64,000 nt of DNA from Lumbricus terrestris (GCA_949752735.1 OX457037.1:11832358-11896357), one strand, 5' to 3'; positions 11,274-31,977 are shown, numbered from the stretch's first letter. The notes: generated by a model not told the origin, from the letters alone. A program made the numbers and translations.

Positions 11274-12125
11274 TGCTAACCTTGAAGCTCTAGGTTCCTA
11301 TTGTTTTGTGTTCTATGGACACGTAATACGTATGAACACCTCATGGAAAAACATGCTCTCAATTCAGCTGTTGTGCTGCAATGAATGGCATCACACCATG
11401 AATTCTGCATGTAGGCCTAATATTTGCAATCGGTTGAAACTGTTCTTTGACCAATAAACTCAACGTTCTTTATTTAGTTGTTTATTAGTTGTCAGTTTAT
11501 TAGTTATTAGTTTCAGTGCTATGAAATTAAAAATAATTAACTGAATAATCACGAGTATAAGACTAATAGGCCTAACTAGACCTAGTTTAATTTTTCTGGT
11601 TGACCAAGGTTCAGTTTTCAAAACTATGAGCTTACAAGGGGTACAATTTGAGGAGAATTCACTGCTGGAAGGCAGCCAAGTAAATGCATTGTGGCCAACA
11701 CATGATCATATTTTGACGGACTAGCGAGGCAGCCGATGCTTGCCATTCCGGTCTTGGGCACCAATAGACCAACTGAAGCATCATTGACCGGCTTTGTACG
11801 AGCTGCCACGATGTCGAAAAAGCCTCACGAGAATGATTAAACATTGAATTATTCTAGTCCGCGCTTCTCGCTTGCTATAACAAGAAGTTAAGATATGTCG
11901 CTATTTTCGGAATTCCGCAAAGCTGTTTATTGGTTATCATTGTCGAGTAATTTATAATTTCAGCACCGATGTAGTTTTGTCATTTGTGGTAGTTGAAAGA
12001 ATTTAACAAATTCTAGACAGTTCAATGCCATCTGTAACCTATTACAGGCCTACCAGATATTTTTACGAAGTCCTCAACGTCACATTAGAGGAAACGAATC
12101 AGTTGGGAAAACAACGCGTGGTCTT
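11274..12125. other. Spacer between convergent genes
   Basis: This spacer separates the FAMeT-like gene (+) from the Mab-21-like gene (-). It is conserved with 43960-44830 of unit 2. The minus-strand polyadenylation signal candidate is TTTATT at 11936-11941, 185 nt past the stop of the Mab-21-like gene; the equivalent in unit 2 is at 44618-44623. Short open frames here are not convincing. Confidence 0.5.
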
Positions 12126-14952
12126 TTACATGACAAAGATCTGATTAGACCTATTAATTAATTTACCATGTCGCTGTAGAAGAAAGCGGCGAACAATGTG
12201 TTCAAACGGCGGGCTGCACTTCATAGCAAACAAATCAGATAATGCTTTTCTATAGGGATGATGACAGTCGATATAGCATCTGAGTCTCAAATATCTCGCA
12301 AGGAAATGTCTTCCAAGAAAATGAAAACGTAAAACGGTGTAACGGTCCCGAGGAGAGTTGCAGTGTGCACTTATATTAGCACATAACTTACGGTTCCGAA
12401 AATCACAATTCACGGGTGATAAGAAACAAAGGAACGTATGCAATCCAACCAAAGATTGTACGTCTCTATCAAAGAACGAGCTAAACGGTTGTATGACCAA
12501 AACATTCGCAAATGCCATCTCCTTCAAATCACTTTGCAGATCAGGTTCCTGTAGAATATTTTCACATAAACGCAACACTTCATCGTATTTACGACACTTA
12601 TAACGGTACAAAGCACGATAGCAATCAGCTGTGTTGCATTGGATGCCAAACTTCTTCCGGACTACACGATAAAACGATATCATATTTTCGAAAGCATTTT
12701 CAGTCAGACAATCAATAATTGCTCGTTCACTAAAAATCAAAGGACTCGCACAACTCACAATAGCATTTCTTATCACTGTTTGCGTTCTGCGATACACACA
12801 GCGTCTTGAGGTTTTCAAACAAGTGCATGACTTCGATAAACCAAGTAGGTCAAACTTTTGTTTGGCAGACATTATCATAAAATGGTCGAATGGAAATACA
12901 GAAGTAGGTACATGCTCAGTCAATTCAACGTGTTTCGAGATCCTTTCAGCAGATCTGACTGTCAAATAGTAAGCAAGTACCTTTTCCGAAAGACGAAGAT
13001 CAAGATAAACGTGTCTTCGGGTAGAACGCTTCTTTTCTTTAACCTTCAAACAGAGTAGAGAAAGCCCAACGATTCTAACAACATCGTCAATGAAGAACAA
13101 ACAACCTGCATTCAATGTTTCGTTTTCTACGTTGGTCGGTTGATCTACCAAGACTGTTGAACAGAGATCCATTACTATTTGGCTTTCTGATGTTGCAAAA
13201 TGAAGAGCAGCCATGTAGACCAATGCTGCAGGAGCAATGGAATTGGATTGAGAATCATCACATTCAATACCCTTTTTGAGAAACTCTCTTGACATCAGAG
13301 ACAATAGCTGGAACTCTGAATGATTATTTGACCCTGTTAAATTTTCCATCAATCTCTGTGCTCGCAAAAATTGACGCAGACTTTTTTCTGCTGTTAAGAG
13401 TTCAGGAAATATATGATATTGGCACCGTACAATCTTAGGTGTCAAGAAAATTCCTTTGACATATTCAAAGAGTTTACTAGGAGATGATATTTCTTTGCAA
13501 TAAGCTAAACGGTAGGCAGTTGTCAAACAATGCACCACTTTATCAATGCACGTGAAACATGAAACGTCAACAGGCATTGGAAGTTTTGGCATTCTGCCGT
13601 TTCTCAACAAATTAATTTTCCTCAATGCACCCATGTAACTTAAAATGGATCTCGGCTGTGTTATTTGAGAATCAATTGACAAGCTAGAATATACATTGTA
13701 ATAATTCAGAAACCCATTGAAAAAATATATATTTAAGGACTCGGACTGCAACGTATTCCAATATTTGGTGAGAGATTTAAGGCACTTTTCAATATATAAT
13801 TTGCGTTCGATTTTGCAATATGTTAGAATGGTTGGGATTATGTAATTGTCCCAGAACCATTGACAAAGAATGTCGGATTTGCAGAATTTATTCAACTGTG
13901 CTTCAACCTTATCATGCCTTGTCAAACTAAACGGCTCATGAAATAAGTTCGCTTCCGGAATAAAATAGTTCGGACAGTATCTCCTTTTTAACCATTCTGA
14001 AAGCTTTTCAAGCAGCTGACTGCAGATTGTAATAACAGAAGAGGAATTCCACCATTCCGATGATATCTCTTCACAAGTCCATAACATCAACGTCTTTAAA
14101 TGATACGAACATAAAACCTCGTCTTCCTTCAGACAATCCTTTTGAATCAATTCTCTGTCAGAGAAGAATCTGAGCATATGATATACAATCTGCTGAATTT
14201 GAGTCCAACTCTGTAAGTAAAATTACTTCGGCCACTGAAAATGACAATCTCCACTGTAGTTCATCGTCCCTACAGGCACGGTGCTGAGCGTATACAACAT
14301 GACAACCTTGCTGTACAACTTTGGAGATGGTGACAACCGTCGGCCACTCGTGATTTCTAGGTCGGTTAGGCCAATCGTGGGCTTTATTAGGCCATCTAGG
14401 ACACCACAAGCTCGGGACAGTATCAGTCAAAATGCATGAACGACTAGTCTGAATAGTGACTGGACCTCTCACGGTATATATGTGCTCGTCAGAACTCAGA
14501 TGAGTTAGGCGAAGAGTATCTGCATGGATGGCTTCATTGCGTTTAATGTACCGGCACATTATTTCTGTTGTACGACTAAATTCATATTTCTTGTATTTCC
14601 AGCAGTAATTCAGTTCACCCGTTAATCGAAGTCGAACAAAACCTGGATACCTTAGGTATGGCTCCATCCTGTAACACTCGATTCTATCATGTAAACGACT
14701 CACATCATTTGGCAATACTGGAAAGTCTTCGAAGGCTAACATATTACCTTGCAACATTATTGCATCGATGTCGTTGAAACATGATTTCAACGGTCGTATA
14801 TAAAACTCCATAGCGCTGCCACATAGTATGGCATAGCAATCTGCTAAATGGATAGGTTCAGAAATAGAATCATGCAACTCTGGAAGCAATTGGCATTTAC
14901 CAACAATGAATTCAGTTACAACTTTGTCCCTCTCTTTTTTCACGTCTACCAT
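12126..14952 (-). CDS. Mab-21/cGAS-like receptor-type protein, unit 1 (one frameshift)
   Basis: This is an intronless minus-strand gene of about 942 codons. The N-terminal nucleotidyltransferase half has CGSAMEF (GS motif, residues about 45-46), CFNDIDAI (putative metal-binding D61 and D63) and ILTDTVPSLWCPRWP (third Asp about 177). Then come Mab-21 family signatures: NHEWP, QQGCHVV, QWRLSFSVAE, SYHLKTLMLWTCEE and YFIPEANLF. The C-terminal 500 residues form a family-typical helical extension ending in FEHIVRRFLLQRHGK. Active relatives make nucleotide second messengers in innate immunity; activity here is unproven. The frame shifts once near 14210 (extra A in CTCTGTAAG versus CTCCGTAG in unit 2), splitting it into two open frames, 14988-14158 and 14177-12126. 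I start at MVDV because an indel in unit 2 just upstream breaks the alternative MMKLEP start. Pseudogene or sequencing error cannot be separated here. Confidence 0.88.
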
Positions 14953-15537
14953 ATCTGAAATGTAAATTACAGGTTCAAGTTTCATCATCTATCGTTTCAG
15001 TCTTCCCAGCCAAACCGTAATCATACGACAATCATCACCATCTTTGCTTCAGTCATTGGTAGATTATCGGTTTTATAGGGGCTACCCATTTTGGCTCAGA
15101 GAACAGGCCTAAAGATTAACTCATGGCATGTCTGATGTGATGCCAGTTAGCATACCGATTGTGGATGAATTTTGGCGCTTTAATATTGGGCTTATAAGGT
15201 TAGGAGAATCTCGAAAGATATGAAACTCATGATAGCCTACCGTCTCAAACCACGTGTAAAACTGTTTTCCCGCGCTTGCGTGTGATAGCAGGTAGAAAAA
15301 TCAAATTTCCCAGTACTGCAGAAACGCCTTATTGCTTAAAATAGTACACTTAGGTCTAAATAGTTCGTGGGCGTATTTACGGGATTCACCGGTTTAACAC
15401 CCGTAAGAAAATAAACGTCAGAATGCTGTAAAATTATTCTTTGGCTCTGCAGCTATTTGCAATGAAACAACCTCCGCGAATCATTTTCTGACCACTCTTC
15501 TGATAATCCCTATGCCTTTGATACAAACGTATACCTA
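14953..15537. other. Upstream region of Mab-21-like gene, unit 1
   Basis: The sequence aligns with 47660-48060 of unit 2, so the presumed promoter side of the Mab-21-like gene was duplicated with it. A TTTCAG stands just before the start ATG on the minus strand in both units, so a 5' untranslated exon upstream is possible. No other gene is seen. Confidence 0.5.
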
Positions 15538-16882
15538 CAGGGCGGCTCAATAAAAAATGCCCCAACGGTAAAACATGCAATGTCACTTAAATCCATCACG
15601 TTTTTCTAAACAATGCCTGAAAATTGCACTAAAAGATTTCTCGTAACTTCAACAGTTGCAGCTGTCTAAACTTTGTTTTCCATTTTTTCAAATTTCCGTA
15701 TAAATACGTTCCAATACTTTTATTGATTTAAGAATTGTTGCAGTTGTTATCCCTAAAATGATGATACGACCCTCTACAAGCTGCAACGTTTTTGAAGCAA
15801 GCTGCAAATATTTGTAGATATTGTATAGCCTAGTAAAAGGCTAGTATAAATGTACATTAAGATCTCAAATTGTCCCTCCGTTACTGAGCGAAGTGTCTGA
15901 GGAAGATGTGGTAACTTGGACGCTACATCAACAAAGACTGGAACATCGCCTACTCAGGGAAATGTGGAGGCTGAGCGCACTTATGGCTATCTGCGAACGT
16001 GTTGATGAAACGGGGTGAAATGTCGGAAGAGAGGCAGGAATTGATCGTTTGGTCTGACGGTAAAATCGCGATGTTCACGAAAGTCGCCTGTTAGTCGATA
16101 TGGTCAAGTTTACAAGGCACATCATGGTTTCTGCTTCTGATGGCGTGTAGTACGGCGGCAAGCAAAGACTGCACCTTATTCCAGACAGTAAACTTCAAAC
16201 TTTACGCATAAATCTGCTATTCAAAATCTGTGAAGACTGCTGGTGTGTTCTATCATCTGGTTTTATTTGCCAGCAGGACGGTGCGCCTATTCAGTATTCA
16301 AGGCAAAGTAGGTTCAGGGCTTTATTGCAATCAACTTCAATAAATTCATTGTCAAATACATGTATGATGACCACCAAACTTGCCAGACCTAGACACTCTT
16401 GATTGTCAAGTCTTCGTGAGCTATGCTGGAAAGCTTCTAGAATTTCATCCCATGTCGGTAAACATTGACGACCTGAAGGAAGTCTTGCTGCTAATGCGGA
16501 ACCAGTTAACGCAAGACTCGATCAACGACAACATGGCCATAATAATGAGCTTCACAAAATGAACGAGCTTACAAGTGTGAATCCATGGAGTCGACACTCC
16601 CATCATAGTTTAAGATAAACTGCAAAACGGAATTCTAGGTTCGCAGTGAAAGATGATGGTGATTGTATCTGACGTGGAAATCTGCAAGTGACGTTTATTT
16701 TTCCGGAAATTGAAAAAAAAACGAGTAGAATGTTTAATCAGCTGTGACTTTTCAAAATAAAACATTTTAAGCGAAAACCTCAAGAATTGTGGAAATCTTT
16801 CCATTATAAATCAGGACATAGGCCCGGTTGCGGAGAGATCGCATTTTATCTGTTGGGACATTTTTTTTATTGAGACTACCTG
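15538..16882 (+). mobile_element. Decayed mariner/Tc1-type transposon
   Basis: Inverted ends read CAGGGCGGCTCAATAAAAAA (left) and CAGGTAGTCTCAATAAAAAA inward from the right, both followed by CCCAAC. The interior from about 15890 to 16560 is a plus-strand transposase relic broken by stops and frameshifts. Recognisable pieces are KFTRHIMVSA, the QQDGAP segment around the second catalytic Asp, and PDLDTLDC near the third acid, followed by NIDDLKEVLL. TA is seen on the left border only. Unit 2 lacks this insertion. Confidence 0.8.
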
Positions 16883-17241
16883 TGCAATACACAGTATGTC
16901 TATAACATCCTGATCCTGAAACAATTACATGTATTGATCAGTTGACTTCTAAACACACGTGATCAAGGCTTTCTTATGCATCCCAGCGAGTGAGCAATTA
17001 GTCAATAAATATGAAAATAGGGCACCGCAAGGCAGAACAGAATACCAGTAGGATTATATAGGCCTACTTGTAGCCCGCATTATCAACCTCACTTGCTAGC
17101 TATGATAATGTAAGCAACATTCGAATCAAAGTCATGATGGCCAAGGGAGGTCTTAGGCTGAACGAACGACCAGCATGAAATAGGCTACGATGTTTCGCCA
17201 CACTTCATCCGTTTAGAGTAATGACCAATTATATCATACAC
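16883..17241. other. Spacer shared with unit 2
   Basis: Non-coding. GTGAGCAATTAGTCA and the flanking sequence align with 49680-49900 of unit 2. Confidence 0.5.
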
Positions 17242-17990
17242 TAGCTGGGGAACCCGACGTTGCCCGGGAATTTTAGGATTCGGGCCGTCCCCCGCCAATC
17301 TAGACAAGGCTTGGAATTCTAAAAGGGTTCTAGAAATCACTGTTAGAAGCAACTCATGTAACAATTTGCTAACCGGTGTTTCTAGACTAATTTGACCCTC
17401 CTGAAAACGAAAATCGCGGTTAGCAAGCTGGATTTTTAGCGGTTCCATGGGAAAACAAGATGGCGGACAAAATGGCTGCCAATTGCTTCAAATGAATAAA
17501 AGTAAAGCATTGTATGCGATAGGAACACGGTTTTAGACTCTAAAATAATTAAGACTACAGGGTTCAGGAATGCAATGGAATCAAAGACATAGCCTACATG
17601 CAACACTGCAAGAAAACCAAAATGGCGGCCAGAATCTTAAAATGGCTATAAATGAAGTCATGTATGCAATAGAAATATGATTTCAGAGTCTAAATCAACA
17701 TTTTCCAGGTCAAAGAATGCGATGGAAGCAAGATCACATATGTAACACTGCACTAAAAACCAAAATGGCGGACAAAATAGCGGCCCGAATTTGAAAATGG
17801 CTATAGGTGAAATCATGTATGCAATGGAATCATGATTTCAGGGTCTAAGCCAACATTTTCGAGGTCAAGGAATATGATGGAACCAATGTCACATATGTGG
17901 CACTGCACAAAAACCAAAATAGTGGACAAAATGGCGATCTGATTCCTAAAATGGCTGCAACTGAAGTCATGTAGAGTCTATGCAATCGGA
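17242..17990 (+). repeat. GTTGCCCGGG-family repeat with internal about 150-bp VNTR
   Basis: It begins ACTAGCTGGGGAACCCGACG followed by TTGCCCGGGAATTTTAGG, the signature of a family also present at 20023, 38583 and, inverted, before 49484. The body holds about four units of 145-155 bp, each starting near AACCAAAATGGCGGACAAAA. No coding capacity is seen. Confidence 0.7.
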
Positions 17991-18299
17991 ATTTGATTTC
18001 ATTTTTTGGCCAGGTCTTTGCGAAATGGCATCCGGGGCCTGTGCTATGGAATTTATCTACAATATTCCATTATTTGGCCAGATATGATTATTCAAATTAT
18101 CACAATTCCTCAGCAATTCTTAAACCAATAAGCTTTCTTCAAAAGAACACCGACGAAGTTATCATGCAGCGCCTTATCACAGCGTTTCAAGCTGACTATC
18201 CCATGGATCTGGCATCAATATCGTGCCATGGGCTTGTATCCTGTGGCATTGGATGATTTCTGAAGAGTAATTTGTCCAGTCAGCAACTTTTTAACAGAG

Positions 18300-18974
18300 G
18301 CATAGCATATATTTATTTATAATATTTTGACATTTGGAAATCAAATCTTAAAAATCTTATAGACTGATCTCATTGACTTAACAAAGCATTGCAAATCCTC
18401 TTTCGAGTAGCATTTCGAAAACAAAAAGTTCAACAAATAGAGTAACTGAGTCAGGTATTATAATTTATAGGTCTATTGTTTACGCAAATGCCTTCGCTTC
18501 ATTCGAAAAACAGTAAAGCGACAGTTAGGCATATAGCACAATGTCATGAATAATGTGGGTTGTATACGGCAATGTGGATAAAGTCACAGAATTTTTTATG
18601 GATGAACTTTTGCCCAGCCGAAATTTTTCCTGCGAGAAATGTTTCCCAACAACAGTTTTTCTCTGCCACAATTTTCACCTGCCAGAACTTTTGCCATGCC
18701 AGAATTTTCGCCTTCCAGAACTTTTGCCCTGCTTGAATATTGGCCTGCCAGAATTTTTTCCTGCCAGAACTTTTGTCCTGCAAGAATTTTTCTCTGCTAG
18801 AATTTTTACCAATCCAGAATTTTTGCCATTGCAGAGAGCGGATGAAACAATGTGCCCGAACAATTTTTGGCAGGGCAAAATTTCTGGCAGGGCAACGACC
18901 AGGGCCACGATCAGGGCAAAGCCTGTTTTGCCAGGGCATTTACCCTGCTGTACCCTGGCGTAGCGCCGCCACTG
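18300..18974. mobile_element. hAT-type non-autonomous element with about 17-bp repeats, unit 1
   Basis: The right end reads GGCGTAGCGCCGCCACTG, a hAT-type terminus. The interior is a run of CCAGAATTTTTGCCCTG-like units (about 18600-18840), then GACCAGGGC repeats. It matches 53990-54685 of unit 2. The left end is not clear, and the open frames on both strands come from the repeat. Confidence 0.6.
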
Positions 18975-20022
18975 GACTTTCTGGACTCTAGTAGTGTTGG
19001 ACAAACTTTTCTCCCTTCCAAGATGTTTTAATACGTCTTCAGTGTACCATGTCACAAACACTACACACAATGTATTATACAAGAGCCGGGGCGAGGTGTT
19101 TGCCAAAGGCTGTGAGAATACCATATGCGGATCGGGCAAATCTCTTACCCCACGACCGTTTCTTTAACCGAATTTTTGTCAATTCGCTTCTATTTCTAAA
19201 GAGTAGGCTATTTTCTCTGCCTTTTCCGAATCTACATAAAGCGATTTTTTATTACTTCCGACTCTTCAAGAACCTGCCTGAATTCTGTTTAAGATGAAAA
19301 GGTTCTGCTCATAGAACTCATGCTAATTTAAAAACTTCGACAAAAGTCATCACGACAGCGCAACAATGACAACAGCCAGCATGGATGAAGAGTCAGCCTG
19401 ACCCTTTTACCAAAGTCCTAACCCATAGCTTACATTCGTTTACTGCTCGTTTTATTTTAGTGTTGAAAACTTTTTTGCGGCCGACAAACAATCACGACAC
19501 AGAATCTTTAGGTTTGAAGTCGGATCATAAATAAAGGTCACCGTCTCCTGAAATACTCCATCGCGTGACGTTTGCTAATTTCGTCAATCGGCAACTCTAA
19601 ATGATTATTGAATGTCTCCTTACAATGTGGGCCATATAATACGACATTGACGACAACAGCATACTCCTTTCAACCCTCCGTATACTGCACTGCGTAACCG
19701 TCTATGAAGGTGAGGTCTTAAAATGGCTGGTTCAAGCAGAGACGATGTTCACCCTAGATACCTACAAGACTAAGAATTATGATTAGGCTACCTGGAGTTA
19801 CTTTATATGACCTAATTCCTAATACATTCGACTATTATTATTCATTGGCAACAACCCATTTCAATGGGAGTTGTGCCTTAGGTCCACGATTTTTAAAGCA
19901 TCAAAGTTGTTTGAAATGATGATCATGGTAGTCACAGCGACAATAAAAAATAATTAATTAATTAATTAAACATGATAATTATTATCATTATGGGTGTTGC
20001 TATTGTTGCTATTATTATTAAC
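18975..20022. other. Unit spacer, segmental duplicate
   Basis: Non-coding sequence matching 53236-53360 and then 54690-55620 of unit 2, interrupted there by the insertion at 53364-54685. I see no conserved reading frame. Confidence 0.6.
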
Positions 20023-20940
20023 TAGCTGGGGTACCCGGCGTTGCCCGGGAAATTTAGGATACGACCCGGTCCCGGCCACAACCTCACCACACCCCAACCC
20101 ATCCCACCCCACCCCACAACACCCCACCATACTCCGACCTCCACCGGTACGCCACCCGTGAAATTAGAGTTTTCGGGAAAATTCTTCCCCTACTCGCCAC
20201 CTCCACGCCCACCCCACCCCACCCCCCACACCCACCCTTCATCCCCCAACCGCCACACTCACACTCCCACCCATTCCTCCATTCCCGCCCCACCCATCCC
20301 CTCACCCCCACCCGACACCTCCGACCCCGCCACACCACACTACACTCCGCCCTCCACAGGTACGCCACCCGTGAAATTTGTGTATTCAAAAAATTTCCCC
20401 CCCCCCCACCACCCTCCACCTTACCCCACCCACCACACCACACTCCGACCTCGACCGCTACGCCACCCGTGAAATTTCGATTCCACCGCTCCCACGCCCC
20501 TCCACCCCACCCATGCCCTACCCGGCCCCTGGAGGCCGAGGTGTGGGCTGAGTAGAGGCGAAGTGGCCCGCGTAAAAATCTGTCTAGCTGTGAAACTATG
20601 GTAAGGGAATGGAAATTTAGAGCGAAAATTAGGCTTTTCGCAACCCCCTACCATCGCCCCCATGGTGGTAGAGATTCGCCAACCACTCCACCGGGTGGAT
20701 CTGATGGCCCTCTGTCTAGGTAAAAAAATTCAGAAAAATTGTCAAAAAAAGTGGGAAAATATTTGGGGGTTTCGACCCCCACCCTGGCCCCCATGGTGGT
20801 AGAGAATCGCCAACCCCTCGTTGGGGTGTATAATGCCGAGACCTACACATTACTGAAGGTTTGGAGTGAAAACCTCAAAAACTGTGGAAATGCATCCCGG
20901 TCAAACAGACAGACAGAATCTTCTCTTTATTTAAATAGAT
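20023..20940 (+). mobile_element. GTTGCCCGGG-family retroposon-like repeat
   Basis: It starts ACTAGCTGGGGTACCCGGCG, then TTGCCCGGG. Next comes a C-rich part containing three or more GTACGCCACCCGTGAAATTT units about 120-180 bp apart, then CCCATGGTGGTAGAGATTCGCC twice. It ends AAACAGACAGACAGAATC followed by TTCTCTTTATTTA. The unit 2 spacer lacks it, so it is an insertion within the duplicated spacer. Its class is not established from sequence alone. Confidence 0.65.
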
Positions 20941-21142
20941 ATCATTATTTATTGTTTTTTGTTTTTTAAATTATTGCCGTTGGTTAGCGCAATAAAGTAG
21001 AAAGATTGCAGAAACATAGATATCATCAGATGTTTCTCTTGTAGAATGCATCATCTCTAGATAATTCTTCTGGAAACCTTTCTAAAGTGAGACTCTAGTC
21101 TAACATGATATGCACTGTATGCAGACAGTCAGACACAGACAC

Positions 21143-23392
21143 TAGGGTGGTCCTCTAAAATATTTTTTTTAAATTTCGCTGATGGTACCCTCTCATTTTG
21201 TTACCTTGCCTTAGTGATGATTAGGTGCAAAATTTTATTCCGGTTGAGGGATATTTAGTGGTCACTCAGTGTTCTTGATTTTTTTACCATTCGTGACAAT
21301 GCCGAAAACAAGCAAATACGAACATTAAACTATACTGACAAGGACAATTCTTAGATCAAAGAAAGAAACTGACCAATGTAGACTTTAAGAGATTGAGCAG
21401 CATATTGATCTACTGAATACCGATATAAAGTTAATAATTTAGTATTGGTATGATTTTTTAAAATTATTCAAAATCTCCCCTTTGCTGAATATGTGCAACA
21501 GTTTTAGATGGTTTTCGATTGTTGGAGTCTCAGCACTGTATGACTAGAGCAGACTTCATCGCTTCAACTTCAAGGAACTGAGTTTTGTGTTCAACTTCCA
21601 TTAGGAATATCTTCCCTTATTTTTTTAGTGGTGGATGATTTGAATTTTTTACCGAGTCTTAACCCTCTCTCGGCAATGTCGTTTACAACACTGTGACTCG
21701 TTGCAATGTTTTGCATTCTGAAAGTCCTCATTTTGTTTCCATTATTCAATATCGTTGTTCAATATCTGTTGCCTTTAAGCCCACAGATAAAGGTTTGACG
21801 TATCAATATTCCAGAAATGTATTATCCCACGAGACAATGGCAGTCGCTAGTAGTATAACACCTGAGAAACACTGTGGTGAGGGAAATCCTTCACATTCCT
21901 TCCCCAGGTTTAAAACTGTGGAAAAGTCCATCTTTTCCCTCTCCAAGATGTACGGCCCTGCTACAGCATCAAAAACTGCTTGCTCTCTGATTGAGACAAT
22001 GCTGGAAAGGACCTATACACTGAATTTTTCTTGTCAGCAACATGGTAAGGTCATGTCTTCAAACAATCGTTTGCTCAATCATCAAGTTGTCCAGACATCA
22101 TAGTTTTGAAAGCAGGTCTCTGAGAGCTTGCCATGCATGGATCCTGCTGTAAATCACTTCAATACAGCACTTTAAGATTCGAAATGCTCAGTTTTTCTGG
22201 CAGCACCCATCAACTCAGACTTTCGAAAAAATTCTTAAGAATTTAGCAGCCAGCCTTGAAATGACTACCATAAACTGCCTCTGTGCACCAGTTTTAGAGG
22301 ATTTCGATTGTTGGAGTCTCAGAAGTAGGTTTAGCGCAGACGTCTTTGCCTCAAGAAACTGAGCTGAAGTCTATCACAAGTACAAAGAGTTCAAATACCA
22401 ATGGCGTCATTTCTGCAGCAACCACCAAGCCTGTGACCAAGGCTCTTTCTAAGTATACGTATTTGTGATATGTGAGTGAGGAGATGGTAGGCCTGGTCTT
22501 GCTTTGACCCTGTAGTCAACCATGGAACATCTTCCGCTGCACAAGTTCTATTGTTGTCTTTCTTCAGAAGAAAAAGAAGATCAACCATGGAACTTGTGCA
22601 GCGGAAGATGATAAAGCCATTTCATAGTTCAGAAATGAAAGAGTCTGAACAACCATTCGCGTGCAGGTGAGCAGTAGACCTATCGACAGCTGGAAGATTT
22701 TATGACCACCAGTACTTTGAACTTAATGGAGACACTAGAACTGTCATATAAGTACCTAACTCTGATTAATACAGAAAATGGAAACATAATGAGGACTTTC
22801 AGAATGCAAAATAATGCACCGAGTCTCAGTGCTGTAAAAGACATTGCCAAGAGGGGGTGTAAGACTCGATAAAGAATTCAAATCGTCCATCACTAACAAT
22901 TAAGGGTAGATATAGGACTACCTAATGCAAATTGAGCACAGAACACAGTTCCTTGAGGTGAAGAAGTCTGCATTAGGCATATAGTGCTGGGACTCCAACA
23001 ATCGAAAACCCTCTAAAACTGTTGCACAGAAAATGTTAAGCAAATGGAAGCTTTTTGCAATATTAAAAAAATTATATCAAGTCTAAAATTAATTAATAAT
23101 TTTATATCAGTATTCAGTAGATCTATATGCACTCAATCGCTTACAGTCTGCACCGGTCAGTTTATCTCTTTTATCTAAAAATTGTCCTTGTCAGTATACA
23201 TGTAGTTTAATGCTCGTATTTGCTTGTTTTTTGGCATTGTCACGAATAGTAAAAAATCAAGAGCACTGAGTGACCACTAAATATCCCTCCACCGGAATAA
23301 AATTTTGCACTTAATCATCACTAAAGCAAGGTAACAAAATGAGAGGGTACCATCAGCGAAATTCCAACAAATTATTTTAGAGGACCACCCTA
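21143..23392. mobile_element. Foldback-like DNA element with about 600-bp inverted repeats
   Basis: The ends TAGGGTGGTCCTCTAAAATA and its complement extend inward as an imperfect inverted repeat of about 600 bp (21143-21746 against 22777-23392). A candidate 8-bp target duplication, ACAGACAC/TCAGACAC, flanks it. Unit 2 near 55790 has the continuous sequence without it. In the centre, a perfect 21-bp hairpin has arms at 22528-22548 and 22590-22610. A third, direct copy of GATTTCGATTGTTGGAGTCTC lies near 22300. The frame at 21693-22103 has no recognised domain and is probably not a gene. Confidence 0.85.
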
Positions 23393-24520
23393 TCAGACAC
23401 CTATCGTCTTGGTCATTTTAATTATCTGCTATTTCTGCTATTTGTCTGAGCGTTTAACGTGACAAAGGAGACGTGTTACTGTTGGCCAAAATTATTGCGT
23501 GAAAGAAACAGTGCAGCCACTGAAAAAGGTCGTGCAACACCAGGTACACGTTCCACACAGTTCGTGAATGGAAACAATTATTTCTCGCAGGTCGATCCGC
23601 GTTATTTTCCCGACAGGACATTTTGAATAAGCTTATTATTTTCGACCGACGGTTCGGAAAAAATATAAATTGCGCTGATACATGTTGGTCTAAGGCGTGT
23701 TTGAGAAAAAAATTCGGTTGATTTGATGAAATCACGACATACAAACCACTTTAGTTGCGCATTCGGCACTTAGGCTACATTGTTTCTAACACGTCTTACA
23801 GGCCTACTGAGACCTTTCAATGCGAACTGGCTTCGATAACGTTTTACAGCAGCTGTAGGAACATTTCCATAATCAACTATAAAAGGGTCCAGCCAATCGA
23901 TGTGTAATTACCGCCGAAGACAAAGATCAAATGATTTTATGTCATTCCAAAGGCAATTTTACAGCGGTAGCTATTTAGGTCTTCAGACTCATTTATGCTC
24001 TCATGCCGTGACATGTACCGTTTATTCCAGATAGCGTTGAACCGATTGTTAGTCAGAGCACTTAGAGGTCGGTTTGGACCTTTTAGACATTTTAGACTTC
24101 AGTTCTAATGTAGCTCGCAAAGAACAATTTGATTCTGTGTTTATAACTGTTTCATATCTTGGGCCGAAGCCTTTAGCATTGATCTGTAGACTTTTACCTC
24201 GGTTTTAAAACTCTGGTATTTAGAGAGTTCGCATTAACGACCAAACTTTCTTTCCATAGTAAATGCAGTGACACACCCAGGAGGCTGACTGATAATTAAT
24301 TGCGCAAAGCGTTCATATTATTGTAGCAGCCTTGCATATGAGACGCTTACATTGACGGTCGTTTAACGATTTTAGTCAATGCGTCGTTTTGGGCACTTCG
24401 TGTTTTGTTTTGAAGACCTTATAATGTGTTCGCCTGTTCGAGCATTGGGTATTAAAGGTTCAGATAAAACACCTTGGAGTTAGGACGTGATCAGCAAAAG
24501 AACATTCTGCAACCACAGAA
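23393..24520. other. 5' flank of unit 2 leader exon
   Basis: Matches 55800-56091 joined to 63045-63877, that is, the flank of the unit 3 leader exon with a large insertion removed. It probably contains the promoter, but no core element is clear enough to mark. Confidence 0.6.

Positions 24521-31977
<7,457 letters not shown>

Noticed and set aside
21693..22103. 136-aa frame inside the foldback element considered as a transposase
   Set aside because: No DDE or zinc-binding pattern, and part of it is arm sequence of the inverted repeat.
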